Origin: Amycolatopsis marina
GTDB lineage: Bacteria > Actinomycetota > Actinomycetes > Mycobacteriales > Pseudonocardiaceae
NCBI RefSeq assembly: GCF_900111885.1
Contig: NZ_FOKG01000008.1
Span: 1 to 64,000, forward strand
Direction of reading: 5' to 3'
Length of the DNA stretch: 64,000 bases
Position 1 is the stretch's first letter. Each line of letters begins with the position of its first letter. The position numbers and the translations under genes are program-made. The notes beneath the pieces were generated by a model. The model had not been told where the DNA came from, searched no databases, and saw only the letters and a program-made list of their open reading frames with translations. Below are positions 50,419 through 59,547 of the stretch, piece after piece.

Positions 50419-51141
50419 TCAGTCGCCGCGGCGGACCGGGCCGAGGAGTTGTTGTTCCTTGGATGTCGTGACCAGTCGGAGCGGGCGCCAGAGGTTGCGT
50501 CCCAGCGCGACGACCTGATCATCCTTCAGTGTGGTTAGCTGCCGCATCATCTGCGGCGGCAGCCGCCAGATACGCGCAGCCAGTTCCGCCTGCCCCGCCG
50601 GCAGTCTCTGCATCAACACGAGGTCAGCGGCGTTCGCCGTCGCCCCAGCCTGAGGGTGCAGGTACGGCAGCACATATACCGTGGTCTGCCACGGGGAGCG
50701 AGGCGGAAAAAGGTCCTGCGGTGTCGGCCCTCCGTCGTGGACAACAAGCAACGGCGCGTCCTCGGACGGTCGTGGCAGCTCCACCGGAGAGAGGCGCCGG
50801 ATCTGCACCAACGGCGACGGCCGTCCGTTCGACTGGGTTCCCGCCGCCTTCGAGAGCAGTTGCCACGCTGTCGGACGGCCTGTGGCGATCACGATCCACG
50901 CACCCACAGCCATGGCCCTGAGCGCCACTTGGCGGGCCAGATACAGGCCGCCCACAAGGACGATCCTGGTCGGCGTCGAGCGCAACGCCGAAATCGTCAA
51001 CGGCTCGCCCTGCAGACCTGAGCCGAGGACAATTCCACCACGGTCACCCGATGGGCTGATCGCGTCCAGCAGTGCCGGGTCGACCGTGAATTCCGGGGCG
51101 ACACCGGTGTTCTGGTTCGCGTCGCGGAGCCGCGAGCTCAT
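50419..51141 (-). CDS. Conserved-looking protein of unknown function coupled to eccE
   Basis: A 240-aa soluble protein that I do not recognise as a named family. It overlaps eccE by four bases, so it is translationally coupled to a type VII secretion gene and probably belongs to that system. Features are a Gly-rich segment GGIVLGSGLQGEPLTISAL, a hydrophobic strand-helix unit TRIVLVGGLYLARQVALRAM and a C-terminal ADLVLMQRLPAGQAELAARI. The pattern resembles a Rossmann-like or inactive P-loop domain, but no Walker A motif is visible. No signal peptide or membrane span is present. Role unknown; likely an ESX accessory protein. Confidence 0.65.
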   Translation of the reverse strand: MSSRLRDANQNTGVAPEFTVDPALLDAISPSGDRGGIVLGSGLQGEPLTISALRSTPTRIVLVGGLYLARQVALRAMAVGAWIVIATGRPTAWQLLSKAAGTQSNGRPSPLVQIRRLSPVELPRPSEDAPLLVVHDGGPTPQDLFPPRSPWQTTVYVLPYLHPQAGATANAADLVLMQRLPAGQAELAARIWRLPPQMMRQLTTLKDDQVVALGRNLWRPLRLVTTSKEQQLLGPVRRGD

Positions 51142-52607
51142 GGGGTTCCTCCCATCGGCAACGTAGCTGCGAAACCTTCGAACTGAAGGCCGCGCAGCGG
51201 GGTGAGTGCCACGCCCATCCGGCTGGAGATCGTGTTCAGTCGCTCGTCCGCGGCCTCGAGCTCCCTCGGGTTGCGCGCGCTCACGCGCACCACGCCGCGC
51301 AGGCCGACCTCACCCTCATCGGCTGCGGGGGAAATCGACATCGCGACGGTGGCGGAAAGGGCACGGACACTGGTCAGGGCATTCAGACTGCTGGTGATTC
51401 GCCCCTTCGGCCAGTTGGTGATCGCATAACTGGTGTGCCCGATGCCTGCGGCGGTTACTCCTGTCCACCGCTCCTGCATGTTCACGCGTGCGCCGGACCC
51501 GGCGACCCCGGTGAGTTCCGCGGCGGAGATTCCCGCCCGCAGTAGTTCGTCCGGATCCAGTGGCCGTGTCGGAACGCCGCTGGACTCCAACGCGTTGCGC
51601 ACGCGGGACAGCGCTCCGATCAGGGCCCGGTGGGCTCCGACTACGCCGCCGCCACGTTCCCGGACAGCGGAAGGGCACCTCCTGGGGTCCAGGCGGATCG
51701 CGACCCATGTCGTCCGGCGAGCTGCCGCCGGCAACGGACCGAGAACCTCCAGGTACGAACTGAGCGCGGGGGAGTCCGACGGCAACGCCGCGCTGCCCGG
51801 GTAGCAGTGCCAGATGACCTGAATGGAGTCCAGGACCACACCGCGATCCTCCAGACACGGGGCGAGCGCCGACAGTGGCAGGCTCGGCGCGCCTCCAGCC
51901 TGTGTGATCAGTCCAGGCGCGGGCTCCACCATGAGCACGGCCGTCCACGTTCCGTCGTTCCAGGCGAGTCCCACCTGCTGGCGCTCGTGGTCCACGCCAT
52001 GTGCGACGACAAGATCCGGAACGGCGAGTCGAAGAAGGTTGACGCGAGGGTCGTCGGGGCCGGTAACCGAGTCGCCCTCTGCTGCGATGGCCTCGAGGCT
52101 CGTCGGCGCGACTGGCTCGGCCACCCGATCGTGGGATCTCAGGGTGAACCGCATGGTGAGGTTTGCCCACTGGGTAAACCACTGCCCGCCCCAACGAAGG
52201 AACGCGATCACCAAGGCCACTGCCAGAATGCCGATGCCGACGTACACGAGTGAGCTGTTGATCGCGATCAGAATCAGTCCGATCGCGAGCCCGATCTCGA
52301 GGACGATCAGGTTGGCAACCGGTAGCGGGCCGAGCCGCGCACCGAGCGACCGCCGCCGTGCGGGCGGTGCGACTGGACTGGGGGCGGGTTCCGGTGCGCC
52401 CCCGTCTCGCCGTGGAGGTTGCTGGCCTGGCGGTGGTCCACCCGGCCCCCCGGGGCCGCCAGGTCCCTGTGGTCCCCCCGGACCTCCTGGTCCACCGCCT
52501 GGTCCGCCTGGTCCTCGCGGCCGCTGTGGCGGACCGGGAGGGCGTCCCGGCGGGGGCTGCGGCCCCGGCGGCGGACCCGGCGGACGTGGAGGAGTGGTGA
52601 CGGACAT
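51138..52607 (-). CDS. eccE: Type VII secretion system protein EccE
   Basis: EccE, 489 aa, on the periphery of the ESX membrane complex. The first 75 residues are almost entirely Pro/Gly with collagen-like PGGPGG repeats. Two membrane spans follow at about residues 97-116 and 120-140 (IVLEIGLAIGLILIAI, VGIGILAVALVIAFL). The EccE domain includes WTAVLMVEPAPGLI, RTTWVAIRLDPRRCP and GRITSSLNALTSVRALSATV. It is divergently transcribed from eccB across a 156-bp gap and coupled to the 50419 gene. Mycobacterial ESX-4, which sits in the same chromosomal neighbourhood, lacks this gene. Confidence 0.88.
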   Translation of the reverse strand: MSVTTPPRPPGPPPGPQPPPGRPPGPPQRPRGPGGPGGGPGGPGGPQGPGGPGGPGGPPPGQQPPRRDGGAPEPAPSPVAPPARRRSLGARLGPLPVANLIVLEIGLAIGLILIAINSSLVYVGIGILAVALVIAFLRWGGQWFTQWANLTMRFTLRSHDRVAEPVAPTSLEAIAAEGDSVTGPDDPRVNLLRLAVPDLVVAHGVDHERQQVGLAWNDGTWTAVLMVEPAPGLITQAGGAPSLPLSALAPCLEDRGVVLDSIQVIWHCYPGSAALPSDSPALSSYLEVLGPLPAAARRTTWVAIRLDPRRCPSAVRERGGGVVGAHRALIGALSRVRNALESSGVPTRPLDPDELLRAGISAAELTGVAGSGARVNMQERWTGVTAAGIGHTSYAITNWPKGRITSSLNALTSVRALSATVAMSISPAADEGEVGLRGVVRVSARNPRELEAADERLNTISSRMGVALTPLRGLQFEGFAATLPMGGTP

Positions 52608-52763
52608 CCGCGCGTTCTCTTCCCCTCGTTGGTGCTACTCGGCTGGAAAGCCGGTCCCGAGGAGTCAAACATTAGCTGGAGTTGGTAGAAAGCCCACACC
52701 AGACGGTCCCCGTACGACTATCCTGCGGAACCGTACCGCGACTGGGAGAGCTGTAGGTCGAGA

Positions 52764-54386
52764 ATGCCGTCAACACCGACAACTAAGTCTCAGGTCCACG
52801 CGTACCAGTTCGTGCTGCGCCGCATGCAGTCCGCGCTGGTCCGCAGGGACGCTGTGATGCTGCACGACCCAATGCGCACGCATTCCCGGGCCACCATCGT
52901 GGGTGTGGTGTTGAGCGCACTGGCCATGCTCGGTTTTATCATCTTCGGCCTGTTCAAACCGTCGCCGCAGGCGCCCGGTCCGGGCAGCATCGTGATCGCG
53001 GAACAGTCCGGTGCGATCTACGTCATGGCGGGCAGCCCGAAGAAGCTGATCCCGACCTTCAACCTGGCCTCGGCCCGGCTGTTGCTGATGGCGCAGACCG
53101 ACCAGGAGGGCGGTCAGGGGGGGCCGCCCGCGGGTGGGGCTGCCGCCGCGCCTGCCGAGGCCGTCCAGCCGACGGTCATTCCCGACGAACAGCTCAAGGA
53201 CATCCCGCGCGGTCGTTTGCACGGCATACCGAACGGCCCCGAGTCGTTGCCGACGCCCGACATGCGCGTCTCGCCCGAGTGGGCCGTTTGTGACGAGATC
53301 GGCTTGGACGAGTCGTTGCCGGATCCGACCAGCATCAACGTGAACGAGACGACGGTTTTCGCCGGTGTGTCCGATCTCGGCGCGGAACTCGCCCCCAACG
53401 AGGCCATTCTTGCCACATCCGAGAACGATGAGACCTACCTCATCTACCGCCTTGTCGACAATCCCAATCAGCCGAACGCGAATACCGTGCGGGCCAAAGT
53501 GGACCTGTCGAAGGGATCGGTTCGTACCGCGCTCGGTTTGAACGCCAGCCCCCGGCAGATCTCGATGGGCCTGCTCAACGCGATCCCAGAGGTCAACGCG
53601 CTCAACCCGCCAACGATTTCGGGCGCCGGAACCAGCAACAGTTTCGGGCTGAGCGGCCTGTTCGTGGGCGACGTTTTCTCGGTGTCGCGGACCGGGGATG
53701 CCGACGAGTACTGGGTGATCACCAAGTCCGGAATCCAGCAGGTTTCCAAGGCTGTCGCCGACATGATCCGCTACGAGGAGTCGATCAGTGCTGACGAGAT
53801 CGACTCGGTACGGCCGGACGCGGTCTCGAACATCCCCGTGTTGAGCCCGAACGACCCGAACTATCTCCAGGTGAGTGAGTATCCGCAGTCGGTTCCCACG
53901 GTGCTGGAGGCGGCGAAGTATCCGGTGACGTGTCTCGGCTGGAATGTGGCCGGCGAGGGAGTGAACCGGGACGGGCAGACCAAGGTTTACGTCGGCGCCG
54001 AACTGCCAGGACCGAAGAACGAAGAGGATGACTCTGCCGCGGTCGAGATCGGTCAGCCCAGCCCGGACGGTCTGCAGATCGACAAGTTCTACCTGCAGCC
54101 GGGCATGGCCGCAGTCGTGCGTTCGGTGACCGCCAAGGAGACCTTCGACAAGGGGGCTATCCAGCTGATCACCGACCGTGGAATGCGGTACGGGGTGCCG
54201 GACCTGAGGACAGCGCAAGGACTGGGACTGGATCCGCAACAGCCTGCGCCCGACAACATCATCCGCTTGTTGCCGACCGGTGCTTCACTGAACACCCAGG
54301 ACGTGTTGCGGACCTTCGACAGCGTGCCCGTCGAGAAGAACGCCGGTACGTTCACGGAGCCGAAGCCGCAGGCCGCGGGGAACTGA
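52764..54386 (+). CDS. eccB: Type VII secretion system protein EccB
   Basis: EccB, 540 aa. It starts MPSTPTTKSQVHAYQFVLRR, the standard opening of the family, and has one membrane helix at about 44-64 (TIVGVVLSALAMLGFIIFGL). The extracytoplasmic repeats follow (IVIAEQSGAIYVMAGSPKKL, FNLASARLLLM, and YGVPDLRTAQGLGLDPQQ near the C-terminus). Cysteines at about 175 and 393 could pair. EccB proteins form the periplasmic core of the ESX pore. ATG 52764 lies 156 bp from the divergent eccE start, so a shared regulatory region is likely. Substrate-like genes follow it. Confidence 0.93.
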   Translation: MPSTPTTKSQVHAYQFVLRRMQSALVRRDAVMLHDPMRTHSRATIVGVVLSALAMLGFIIFGLFKPSPQAPGPGSIVIAEQSGAIYVMAGSPKKLIPTFNLASARLLLMAQTDQEGGQGGPPAGGAAAAPAEAVQPTVIPDEQLKDIPRGRLHGIPNGPESLPTPDMRVSPEWAVCDEIGLDESLPDPTSINVNETTVFAGVSDLGAELAPNEAILATSENDETYLIYRLVDNPNQPNANTVRAKVDLSKGSVRTALGLNASPRQISMGLLNAIPEVNALNPPTISGAGTSNSFGLSGLFVGDVFSVSRTGDADEYWVITKSGIQQVSKAVADMIRYEESISADEIDSVRPDAVSNIPVLSPNDPNYLQVSEYPQSVPTVLEAAKYPVTCLGWNVAGEGVNRDGQTKVYVGAELPGPKNEEDDSAAVEIGQPSPDGLQIDKFYLQPGMAAVVRSVTAKETFDKGAIQLITDRGMRYGVPDLRTAQGLGLDPQQPAPDNIIRLLPTGASLNTQDVLRTFDSVPVEKNAGTFTEPKPQAAGN

Positions 54387-54461
54387 GCCGGATCGGAACC
54401 CCTGAGTGAAGTCGGGCGTCTCAGGAGCGACGGTGACGGTTTGACGCGAGTGGGAGGTTCC

Positions 54462-54776
54462 GTGGCGACCTTCAGGATCGACGCAGCGGCAGTCGGTGAG
54501 TATGTCAGCGGCATTCGCCGCGCTGCGGACGATCTGGAGTCTGCCGCGCGTGTTCCCCGTGCAGGGGAGCTGACAGCGGACGCCTTCGGGGCTGTCGGGC
54601 GTGAGCTTGGGGTGCACGATGCATACTTCCGTGCGGCCGAGGTGCTGCGTTCACAGTTGCGTGCCGGAGGTCAGGCACTCGGGTCTTCGTCGGACGCGCT
54701 GGACGAAGTCGTCCGGAAGCATTCGGACGGTGACGATGAACGTGCCGAGGACATCCGGAGGGCAGGGCGGCTGTGA
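54462..54776 (+). CDS. Small helical protein, candidate ESX-secreted or EspC-like protein
   Basis: A 104-aa helical protein (FRIDAAAVGEYVSGIRRAAD, DDLESAARVPRAGE) lying between eccB and a larger WXG-like gene. I chose GTG 54462, with GGGAGG five bases upstream; a TTG at 54441 would add seven residues. No clear WxG is present, and the C-terminus (SDGDDERAEDIRRAGRL) is acidic and charged, so the family call is weaker than for the 22388 product. The stop overlaps the next start (GTGA), pointing to a partner pair. It may be the small partner of the WXG-like protein encoded next. Confidence 0.65.
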   Translation: MATFRIDAAAVGEYVSGIRRAADDLESAARVPRAGELTADAFGAVGRELGVHDAYFRAAEVLRSQLRAGGQALGSSSDALDEVVRKHSDGDDERAEDIRRAGRL

Positions 54777-56050
54777 ACTCGCTATTGCTACCGCCATTCC
54801 CCGGGGACGGCGACGAGGGGGACGCGTTTCGCGGGCTGAATGCTCCCGTGGGTGCGCCGGTAGGTGAACGCCGTGGCCAGAACCCGGTGGATTCGGATTC
54901 AGGAGCGGAACCCGCTGTCTCCTCCGCGGCCACGAAGATGCTCGACGGGGTGCGGGACGGTGACGACATCGCGACGGCAATTGCCGACCATCTGAGCTAT
55001 CTCGAAGACCTGTGTGACCTCCTCGGAACCACGGACATCGTCGCGAACAGCTTCACTCCACTGCTCGGCAGGTGGACCGAGCTCGAAGCCGAGGCCGGAC
55101 GGTGGCGGGAGGTCGCTGGGACCGTCGCCACCGCATCCCAGGAGGCTGATGCACCGCTGGGCAGGTTGGACGGCGCCTGGGAGGGCGAGGACGCCGATGC
55201 CTTTGTTGCCTACATCAGGCGAGTGGTGGCGGCAGGTGGTGAGGTTCAGGACGCGATCGGGGTACTCGCCTCAGCGTTGGAAGAGACCGCCACAGGTGTT
55301 CGCCAAGTCGCACTGGACATGGCGGAAGTCCTGGTGGACACGGCGGAGACCGTGTCCGAGTCGGCGGCAATGGCCACCGATGGCGAGAACAGGGCGAGGT
55401 CTCAGCTGGAGGAGGCACGCCGGCACATCGACGCTTTGTCCAGCGCAGCGTCCGACGTCCTACACGACTTCATGCGACTGTGTGCCGCAATCGGAGATGA
55501 CGAGAACGGCGGTTCGCAGTCGCGGGAGGCTCAACTGGCACGCCGGTATCCGGACGAGCGCTTCCGGTTCGCCGATGTTGCGGCGGATGCCAGTAGCAGC
55601 CAAGACGTGACGAGGTCGAACGAGCAGGCTGAGGGCGTGTCGGTAGGAGGGACGACGAACGGGGAGCCCGTCGAGTCCGGTGGAGTTGGGGGTGGAAGCT
55701 CGTCCGGCGATGGTGCTGCCGCTGCTCAGCCGGTGGGTGTAGGTGACAGGGAGCCCGAACGTCCTGCTGGCGAGGCACAACGGCAGTCAGGTTCCGCGGG
55801 TGCGGCCGAGTTCGGCGCCGGAGCTTTGACGGGTGCGGCCGCGGGTGCTGTCGCGGGTGGCGCCGCGAGGGCCGCGGCCGCACCGATGATGGGCGGAATG
55901 ATGCCGATGGGCGCAATGGGGGGAGCGTCGGGTCAAGGTGGGGACAAGGAGCATCGCACCAAGCAGCGCGTCGTGACGGAGCCGAACGAGCTGTTCGGGC
56001 GACCGGAGCAGGTAGCGCCTCCCGTCATCGGCGAGGAGAAGCCGAAGTAG
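54773..56050 (+). CDS. WXG100/PPE-like ESX substrate protein
   Basis: A 425-aa protein. The central helical region (about residues 55-235) contains WEG (LDGAWEGEDADAFVAYIRRV, Trp at about 136), a WXG100-type hairpin, followed by a second helical bundle. The C-terminal half is Gly/Ala/Ser-rich low complexity with GGMMPMGAMGGASGQGG and ends NELFGRPEQVAPPVIGEE, a tail style shared by large ESX-associated proteins in this order. GTG 54773 overlaps the upstream stop. Residues 17-25 (GDAFRGLNA) coincide with a palindrome-like sequence (54825-54844). Likely an exported substrate of the adjacent apparatus. Confidence 0.75.
   Translation: MNSLLLPPFPGDGDEGDAFRGLNAPVGAPVGERRGQNPVDSDSGAEPAVSSAATKMLDGVRDGDDIATAIADHLSYLEDLCDLLGTTDIVANSFTPLLGRWTELEAEAGRWREVAGTVATASQEADAPLGRLDGAWEGEDADAFVAYIRRVVAAGGEVQDAIGVLASALEETATGVRQVALDMAEVLVDTAETVSESAAMATDGENRARSQLEEARRHIDALSSAASDVLHDFMRLCAAIGDDENGGSQSREAQLARRYPDERFRFADVAADASSSQDVTRSNEQAEGVSVGGTTNGEPVESGGVGGGSSSGDGAAAAQPVGVGDREPERPAGEAQRQSGSAGAAEFGAGALTGAAAGAVAGGAARAAAAPMMGGMMPMGAMGGASGQGGDKEHRTKQRVVTEPNELFGRPEQVAPPVIGEEKPK
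54825..54844 (+). repeat. Degenerate dispersed palindrome inside the WXG-like gene, copy 12
   Basis: GCGTTTCG-CGGG-CTGAATGC has one mismatched pair on the + strand. It encodes part of GDAFRGLNA. Confidence 0.4.
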
Positions 56051-56073
56051 TGCAGTTAGCCCGCTAAACGCAC
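56050..56073 (-). repeat. Dispersed palindrome, copy 13 (CGGG loop on - strand)
   Basis: Plus-strand GTGCAGTTAG-CCCG-CTAAACGCAC, with two mismatched pairs on the + strand. It begins at the last base of the WXG-like gene and lies in a convergent gap. Confidence 0.75.
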
Positions 56074-56115
56074 CCAGGCCACCCCGGTGACGGTGCTGCC
56101 GACGCGGGGCGCGGA

Positions 56116-56138
56116 GTGCAGTTAGCCCGCTAAACGCG
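56116..56138 (-). repeat. Dispersed palindrome, copy 14 (CGGG loop on - strand)
   Basis: Plus-strand GTGCAGTTAGCCCGCTAAAC core, the same variant as copy 13 and 66 bp from it, between the convergent WXG-like and mycP genes. Confidence 0.75.
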
Positions 56139-56153
56139 CTTCCGTGCTGACGG

Positions 56154-57764
56154 TCAGGTTGGTTCGGGGCGGTTGCGGCGGATCGTGTGGATCACGAACA
56201 GGGTGATGCCCAGGGCCACCAGTCCACCCCCGGCACCGGCGAACGCCACGATCATCGGAGTCTGGTCACCCTCGTGTGTGGGCGGGAGGTCCGAGGGCAA
56301 CTGCACGGGCTGTGCCGCGGCCATGCCCTCCTCCTCCGGAACCGTCGCGGTTAGGGCGGCAACGGGGTTGATCACGCCGTGGCCCACGAAGTTGTCCCGG
56401 CCTCCCGGCGCCGCCGGGTGTTGTGCGGTGCTCTTGATGCGGTTGATCACCGCTTCGGCGTTCAGGTCGGGGAACTTCGCCCGCACCAGTGCCACCACGC
56501 CGGAGACGTACGGTGCCGCGAAGCTGGTCCCCTGAATGGGCGTCGGTTCCCCATTGCCCTCGACCGTCCGGTTGGCCAGCTTGTCCGAATCTTTGGCTGG
56601 GTCCAGCGAGATGATGTCCGTACCGGGTGCGGCGACGCTCACCCACGGCCCGTGCACGCTGAAGTCCGCCACACCGCCCGTCTGATCGATGGCCGCCACC
56701 GACAGCACGTGATCGGCGAACCACGGCGGCGTCACAATGGACTGCGGCACCTTCGGATCGAGCTGATTGTTCTGTTTGCACGTGTCGCCGGTGTTGCCCG
56801 CGGCCGCGACCACGACGATGTCGCGGAGGTAGGCATCGGACACGGCGGCCTGGAGGCGCTTCTCCGGGTCGGTGATTATCCCGTTCGCGGCGCGGCAGTT
56901 GTTGATCGAGATGTTGATGACCTTGACCCCGGAAACCTTCGCCGCGAACGCGACGGCTTGGGCCAGCGTGTCCACCGTGCCGGCCGCGTCCGCCTCGCCC
57001 TGCTGCCTGCCGGGGCTGTCCTGAGCAGGCCCGGTGCCGGGAGCGATCAACCGGTCGGCTCCGCCGCCGGGTTGACCGCCTCCGCCGTCTCCCGGCTTCT
57101 CGCTGTCGCCTGCCGGCGGATCCTCGGCATCGTTCGACTGCGCGGTGTCTTCCTGCGCGGGCTTGTAGTTCTGGCTTGACTGCCGGATGGAGACGATGGT
57201 CGAGTCGGGCGCGACACCGGTGAAGCCGATCTCGGGGTTGGTCGGGTTGGCAGCGATGATCCCCGCGACCTCGGTGCCGTGGCCGTCGCAGTCCTCCAGT
57301 CCGGGACCCGGCGGAACGTTTTTGACGTAGTCGGCACCGGCCTCGACGCGGCCCTGGAAGAACGGGTGCGGCGTGACCCCGGTGTCGATCACCGCGACCT
57401 TGACCGGCTCCCCGCTGCTGTACTTGCCCGCGTAACCACCCGTCGCCGAGCGCGCCAGTTTCTGCGCCTCTTCGATCCGCAGGTACTGCTGTCCCCATGG
57501 CTTGTTCGGCAGGACGACGTTGTCGTCCAGTTCCGCTCTGCGGACGCAGCCGATCTCCTGCACATAGTTCTTGTCCGGTTGGTCACTGGCGGCCGGGAAC
57601 ATGCCGCCGTCCACCGATGGTGGTTCGGCGTAGTGCCCGCCCTCGTCCGCCGGGATCGACGGCTGTGCCAATGCCAGCGGCGCGGTCACGCCAGGCGACA
57701 GGGCGCCGATACCGGCCGCGAGCAGCACCGCGGTGAGGCGCCGTGCGGGGCCTTTCGCGTGCAC
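56154..57764 (-). CDS. mycP: Type VII secretion-associated serine protease, mycosin
   Basis: Mycosin, 536 aa, a membrane-anchored subtilase that stabilises and processes in ESX systems. The signal peptide extends to about residue 33. The catalytic triad is visible: Asp in VIDTGV (about 127), His in DGHGTEVAG (about 162) and Ser in GTSFAAPYVSG (about 414). A roughly 65-residue Gly/Pro/Asp-rich loop (about 200-265) is inserted after the His. The C-terminal span MIVAFAGAGGGLVALGITLF ends in a basic tail. I chose GTG 57764, with AGGAG seven bases upstream; ATG 57785 would add seven residues with no ribosome site. It is preceded by eccD with a 37-bp gap. Confidence 0.93.
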   Translation of the reverse strand: MHAKGPARRLTAVLLAAGIGALSPGVTAPLALAQPSIPADEGGHYAEPPSVDGGMFPAASDQPDKNYVQEIGCVRRAELDDNVVLPNKPWGQQYLRIEEAQKLARSATGGYAGKYSSGEPVKVAVIDTGVTPHPFFQGRVEAGADYVKNVPPGPGLEDCDGHGTEVAGIIAANPTNPEIGFTGVAPDSTIVSIRQSSQNYKPAQEDTAQSNDAEDPPAGDSEKPGDGGGGQPGGGADRLIAPGTGPAQDSPGRQQGEADAAGTVDTLAQAVAFAAKVSGVKVINISINNCRAANGIITDPEKRLQAAVSDAYLRDIVVVAAAGNTGDTCKQNNQLDPKVPQSIVTPPWFADHVLSVAAIDQTGGVADFSVHGPWVSVAAPGTDIISLDPAKDSDKLANRTVEGNGEPTPIQGTSFAAPYVSGVVALVRAKFPDLNAEAVINRIKSTAQHPAAPGGRDNFVGHGVINPVAALTATVPEEEGMAAAQPVQLPSDLPPTHEGDQTPMIVAFAGAGGGLVALGITLFVIHTIRRNRPEPT

Positions 57765-57801
57765 GTGCGTTCTCCTAGCTCCCATGACCGAACTGCCGGA
57801 A

Positions 57802-59196
57802 TCAGAGGATGTCGAGGTGGCGCAGTGTGGAGTACAGCCCCATCACAGCGAGGGCGAACGGGAGCACGGTCGCGATGCAAATGGCTTCGATGATCTCCAC
57901 GGTGCGGCGCATCGGCGGTGAGAAGCGCTGGTTCGGGAAGATCACGCCGACGACGAGTGCGCCCGCGGCGACCAAAATCAGTGCGCCGAACACCCACAGC
58001 ACCCGGCCGAGCGGGTCCTCGGCGAACAGCCAGCCGAGCAGAATGCCGCCCGCCGACACCATTCCGGTGGTGAGCAGTGCGATGGCCTGGCTGCCGTTCG
58101 CATAGGACCGGGCCCGCAGCAGCAGCACCAAAGTGGCGACCACGCCGGTGATGATGCCGAACACACTGGGCGAGGTTGCCGTGATGATGGCCGAGATCGC
58201 CGCCACCGAACCGCAGCCGATCAGCAGACCGGTCATGTAGTTGTGCGCGATGTTCGTACGCCGCTCGATGGCCGAGTAGTCCGGGAAGCCGGTGTCCTCC
58301 TTGAGTTCCTCTGCGGTACCCGGAACGTGCGGCAGAGGTAACTTCGCCAGCCAGATCGTCGCCCTCGGCAGCATCGAGATGAACGCCAGGGAGAACGCCG
58401 CGGTGCCTGCTGCGATCCCGGGTGCGGGGTGTGCGATCAAGGTGGCGAACGCGAACGCGATCAGCCCGAGTGCGCCTGCGGTCGCGGCCGCGATGAACGT
58501 CGTGATGCCTGCGCCGATCACCAGGATCGCCACTGCAGCCACCACGACCACGAGGCCGCTGGCCAGGAGCAGGTTTGCCCGCACCGACACACCCGGCACG
58601 ATGTGGAACCCGCTGACGAACGCCATCGGGAGACCACCCGCGGCGGCGATCAGCACACCCGTCGACTCGGCGTTGTAGGCCTTGGCCAGCGTCGCCCCCA
58701 GGGCAATACAGGCGATGGCCCCGATGCCCCCCGCGATCGCGGGGACCAGCGAGGACCCGCCGAACATCGCGCCGCCCATGAACAGGGCCAGTGCGGCGGT
58801 GACCAGTGCGAGACCCCCGGCGATGTGGCCGATGCGCTGGGCGGTCTCCTTCGTCCACGGTCGGAAGCTGTCCGGATCGGATTCGGCGATCGCGTCGACG
58901 ACGTCGTCGTAGAGGGGTGGTGGCGGGTTCTCGTTGCGCTTGCGCAGTTGCAGCAACTCGCCGTCGATCACGCCGAGCGAGGCGAGTGTCCGGCTGGGGT
59001 CCAGCGGTGCGTCCCCGAGTTTGGCCAGCGCCCACCCGCCGTGCCGGGCGCCGCCGTCCGGCGTCGCCTCTCTGGCCATCTCCAGCAGCATCGGCAGCAG
59101 GTCGGCCACTGCGACGTCAGCGGGCAGCGCTACGTCGATCCGGGTGCGCGGAGCCACGACCGTGACCCTGCTGAAAACCGTCGTGCCCGTCGCCAC
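57802..59196 (-). CDS. eccD: Type VII secretion system integral membrane protein EccD
   Basis: EccD, 464 aa. The N-terminal ubiquitin-like domain (about 1-90; VTVVAPRTRIDVALPADVAV, LPMLLEMAREATPDGG) is followed by roughly eleven membrane spans from about residue 125 to the C-terminus. EccD forms the central channel of the ESX complex. GTG 59196 is the start. It is divergent from eccC across 351 bp and is followed by mycP on the same strand. The order eccD-mycP with divergent eccC is compatible with an ESX-4-type arrangement. Confidence 0.93.
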   Translation of the reverse strand: MATGTTVFSRVTVVAPRTRIDVALPADVAVADLLPMLLEMAREATPDGGARHGGWALAKLGDAPLDPSRTLASLGVIDGELLQLRKRNENPPPPLYDDVVDAIAESDPDSFRPWTKETAQRIGHIAGGLALVTAALALFMGGAMFGGSSLVPAIAGGIGAIACIALGATLAKAYNAESTGVLIAAAGGLPMAFVSGFHIVPGVSVRANLLLASGLVVVVAAVAILVIGAGITTFIAAATAGALGLIAFAFATLIAHPAPGIAAGTAAFSLAFISMLPRATIWLAKLPLPHVPGTAEELKEDTGFPDYSAIERRTNIAHNYMTGLLIGCGSVAAISAIITATSPSVFGIITGVVATLVLLLRARSYANGSQAIALLTTGMVSAGGILLGWLFAEDPLGRVLWVFGALILVAAGALVVGVIFPNQRFSPPMRRTVEIIEAICIATVLPFALAVMGLYSTLRHLDIL

Positions 59197-59547
59197 CTGC
59201 TGGCCCCCTAGCTAGAGAGAATGCTGTGTTGCACCCGGGTACTTATACCGAACTCCTGGGCGCACATCATCGTCCGCCCGGAAGTTACCGGCAAAGGTGT
59301 CCACTTCGCGTGCTCGTGCCGGATGACGTGCCAACCTCGGTCAAACCGCCCACACTGTCGGTGCCGGGCTCTAGTATTAGCGCATCGGACGGGGGCGTGT
59401 GGGCTTTTCGCCGAAAGCGGCCGGAGTGGTTCGTCACCCGGTCTGTGCATGTCAGTGCTTGTTCAGGATGGCGCGCGGTTCGCTACCGTGTGGACCCGGT
59501 CGCGTTCACGTCGGCCGCCATCGCCGAGTTGAATGAGGGGTCCTTCG
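59197..59547 (+). other. Divergent region between eccD and eccC, 351 bp
   Basis: I see no gene, repeat or clear promoter here. The eccC ribosome site (GAGGGG) lies at its right end. Confidence 0.6.
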
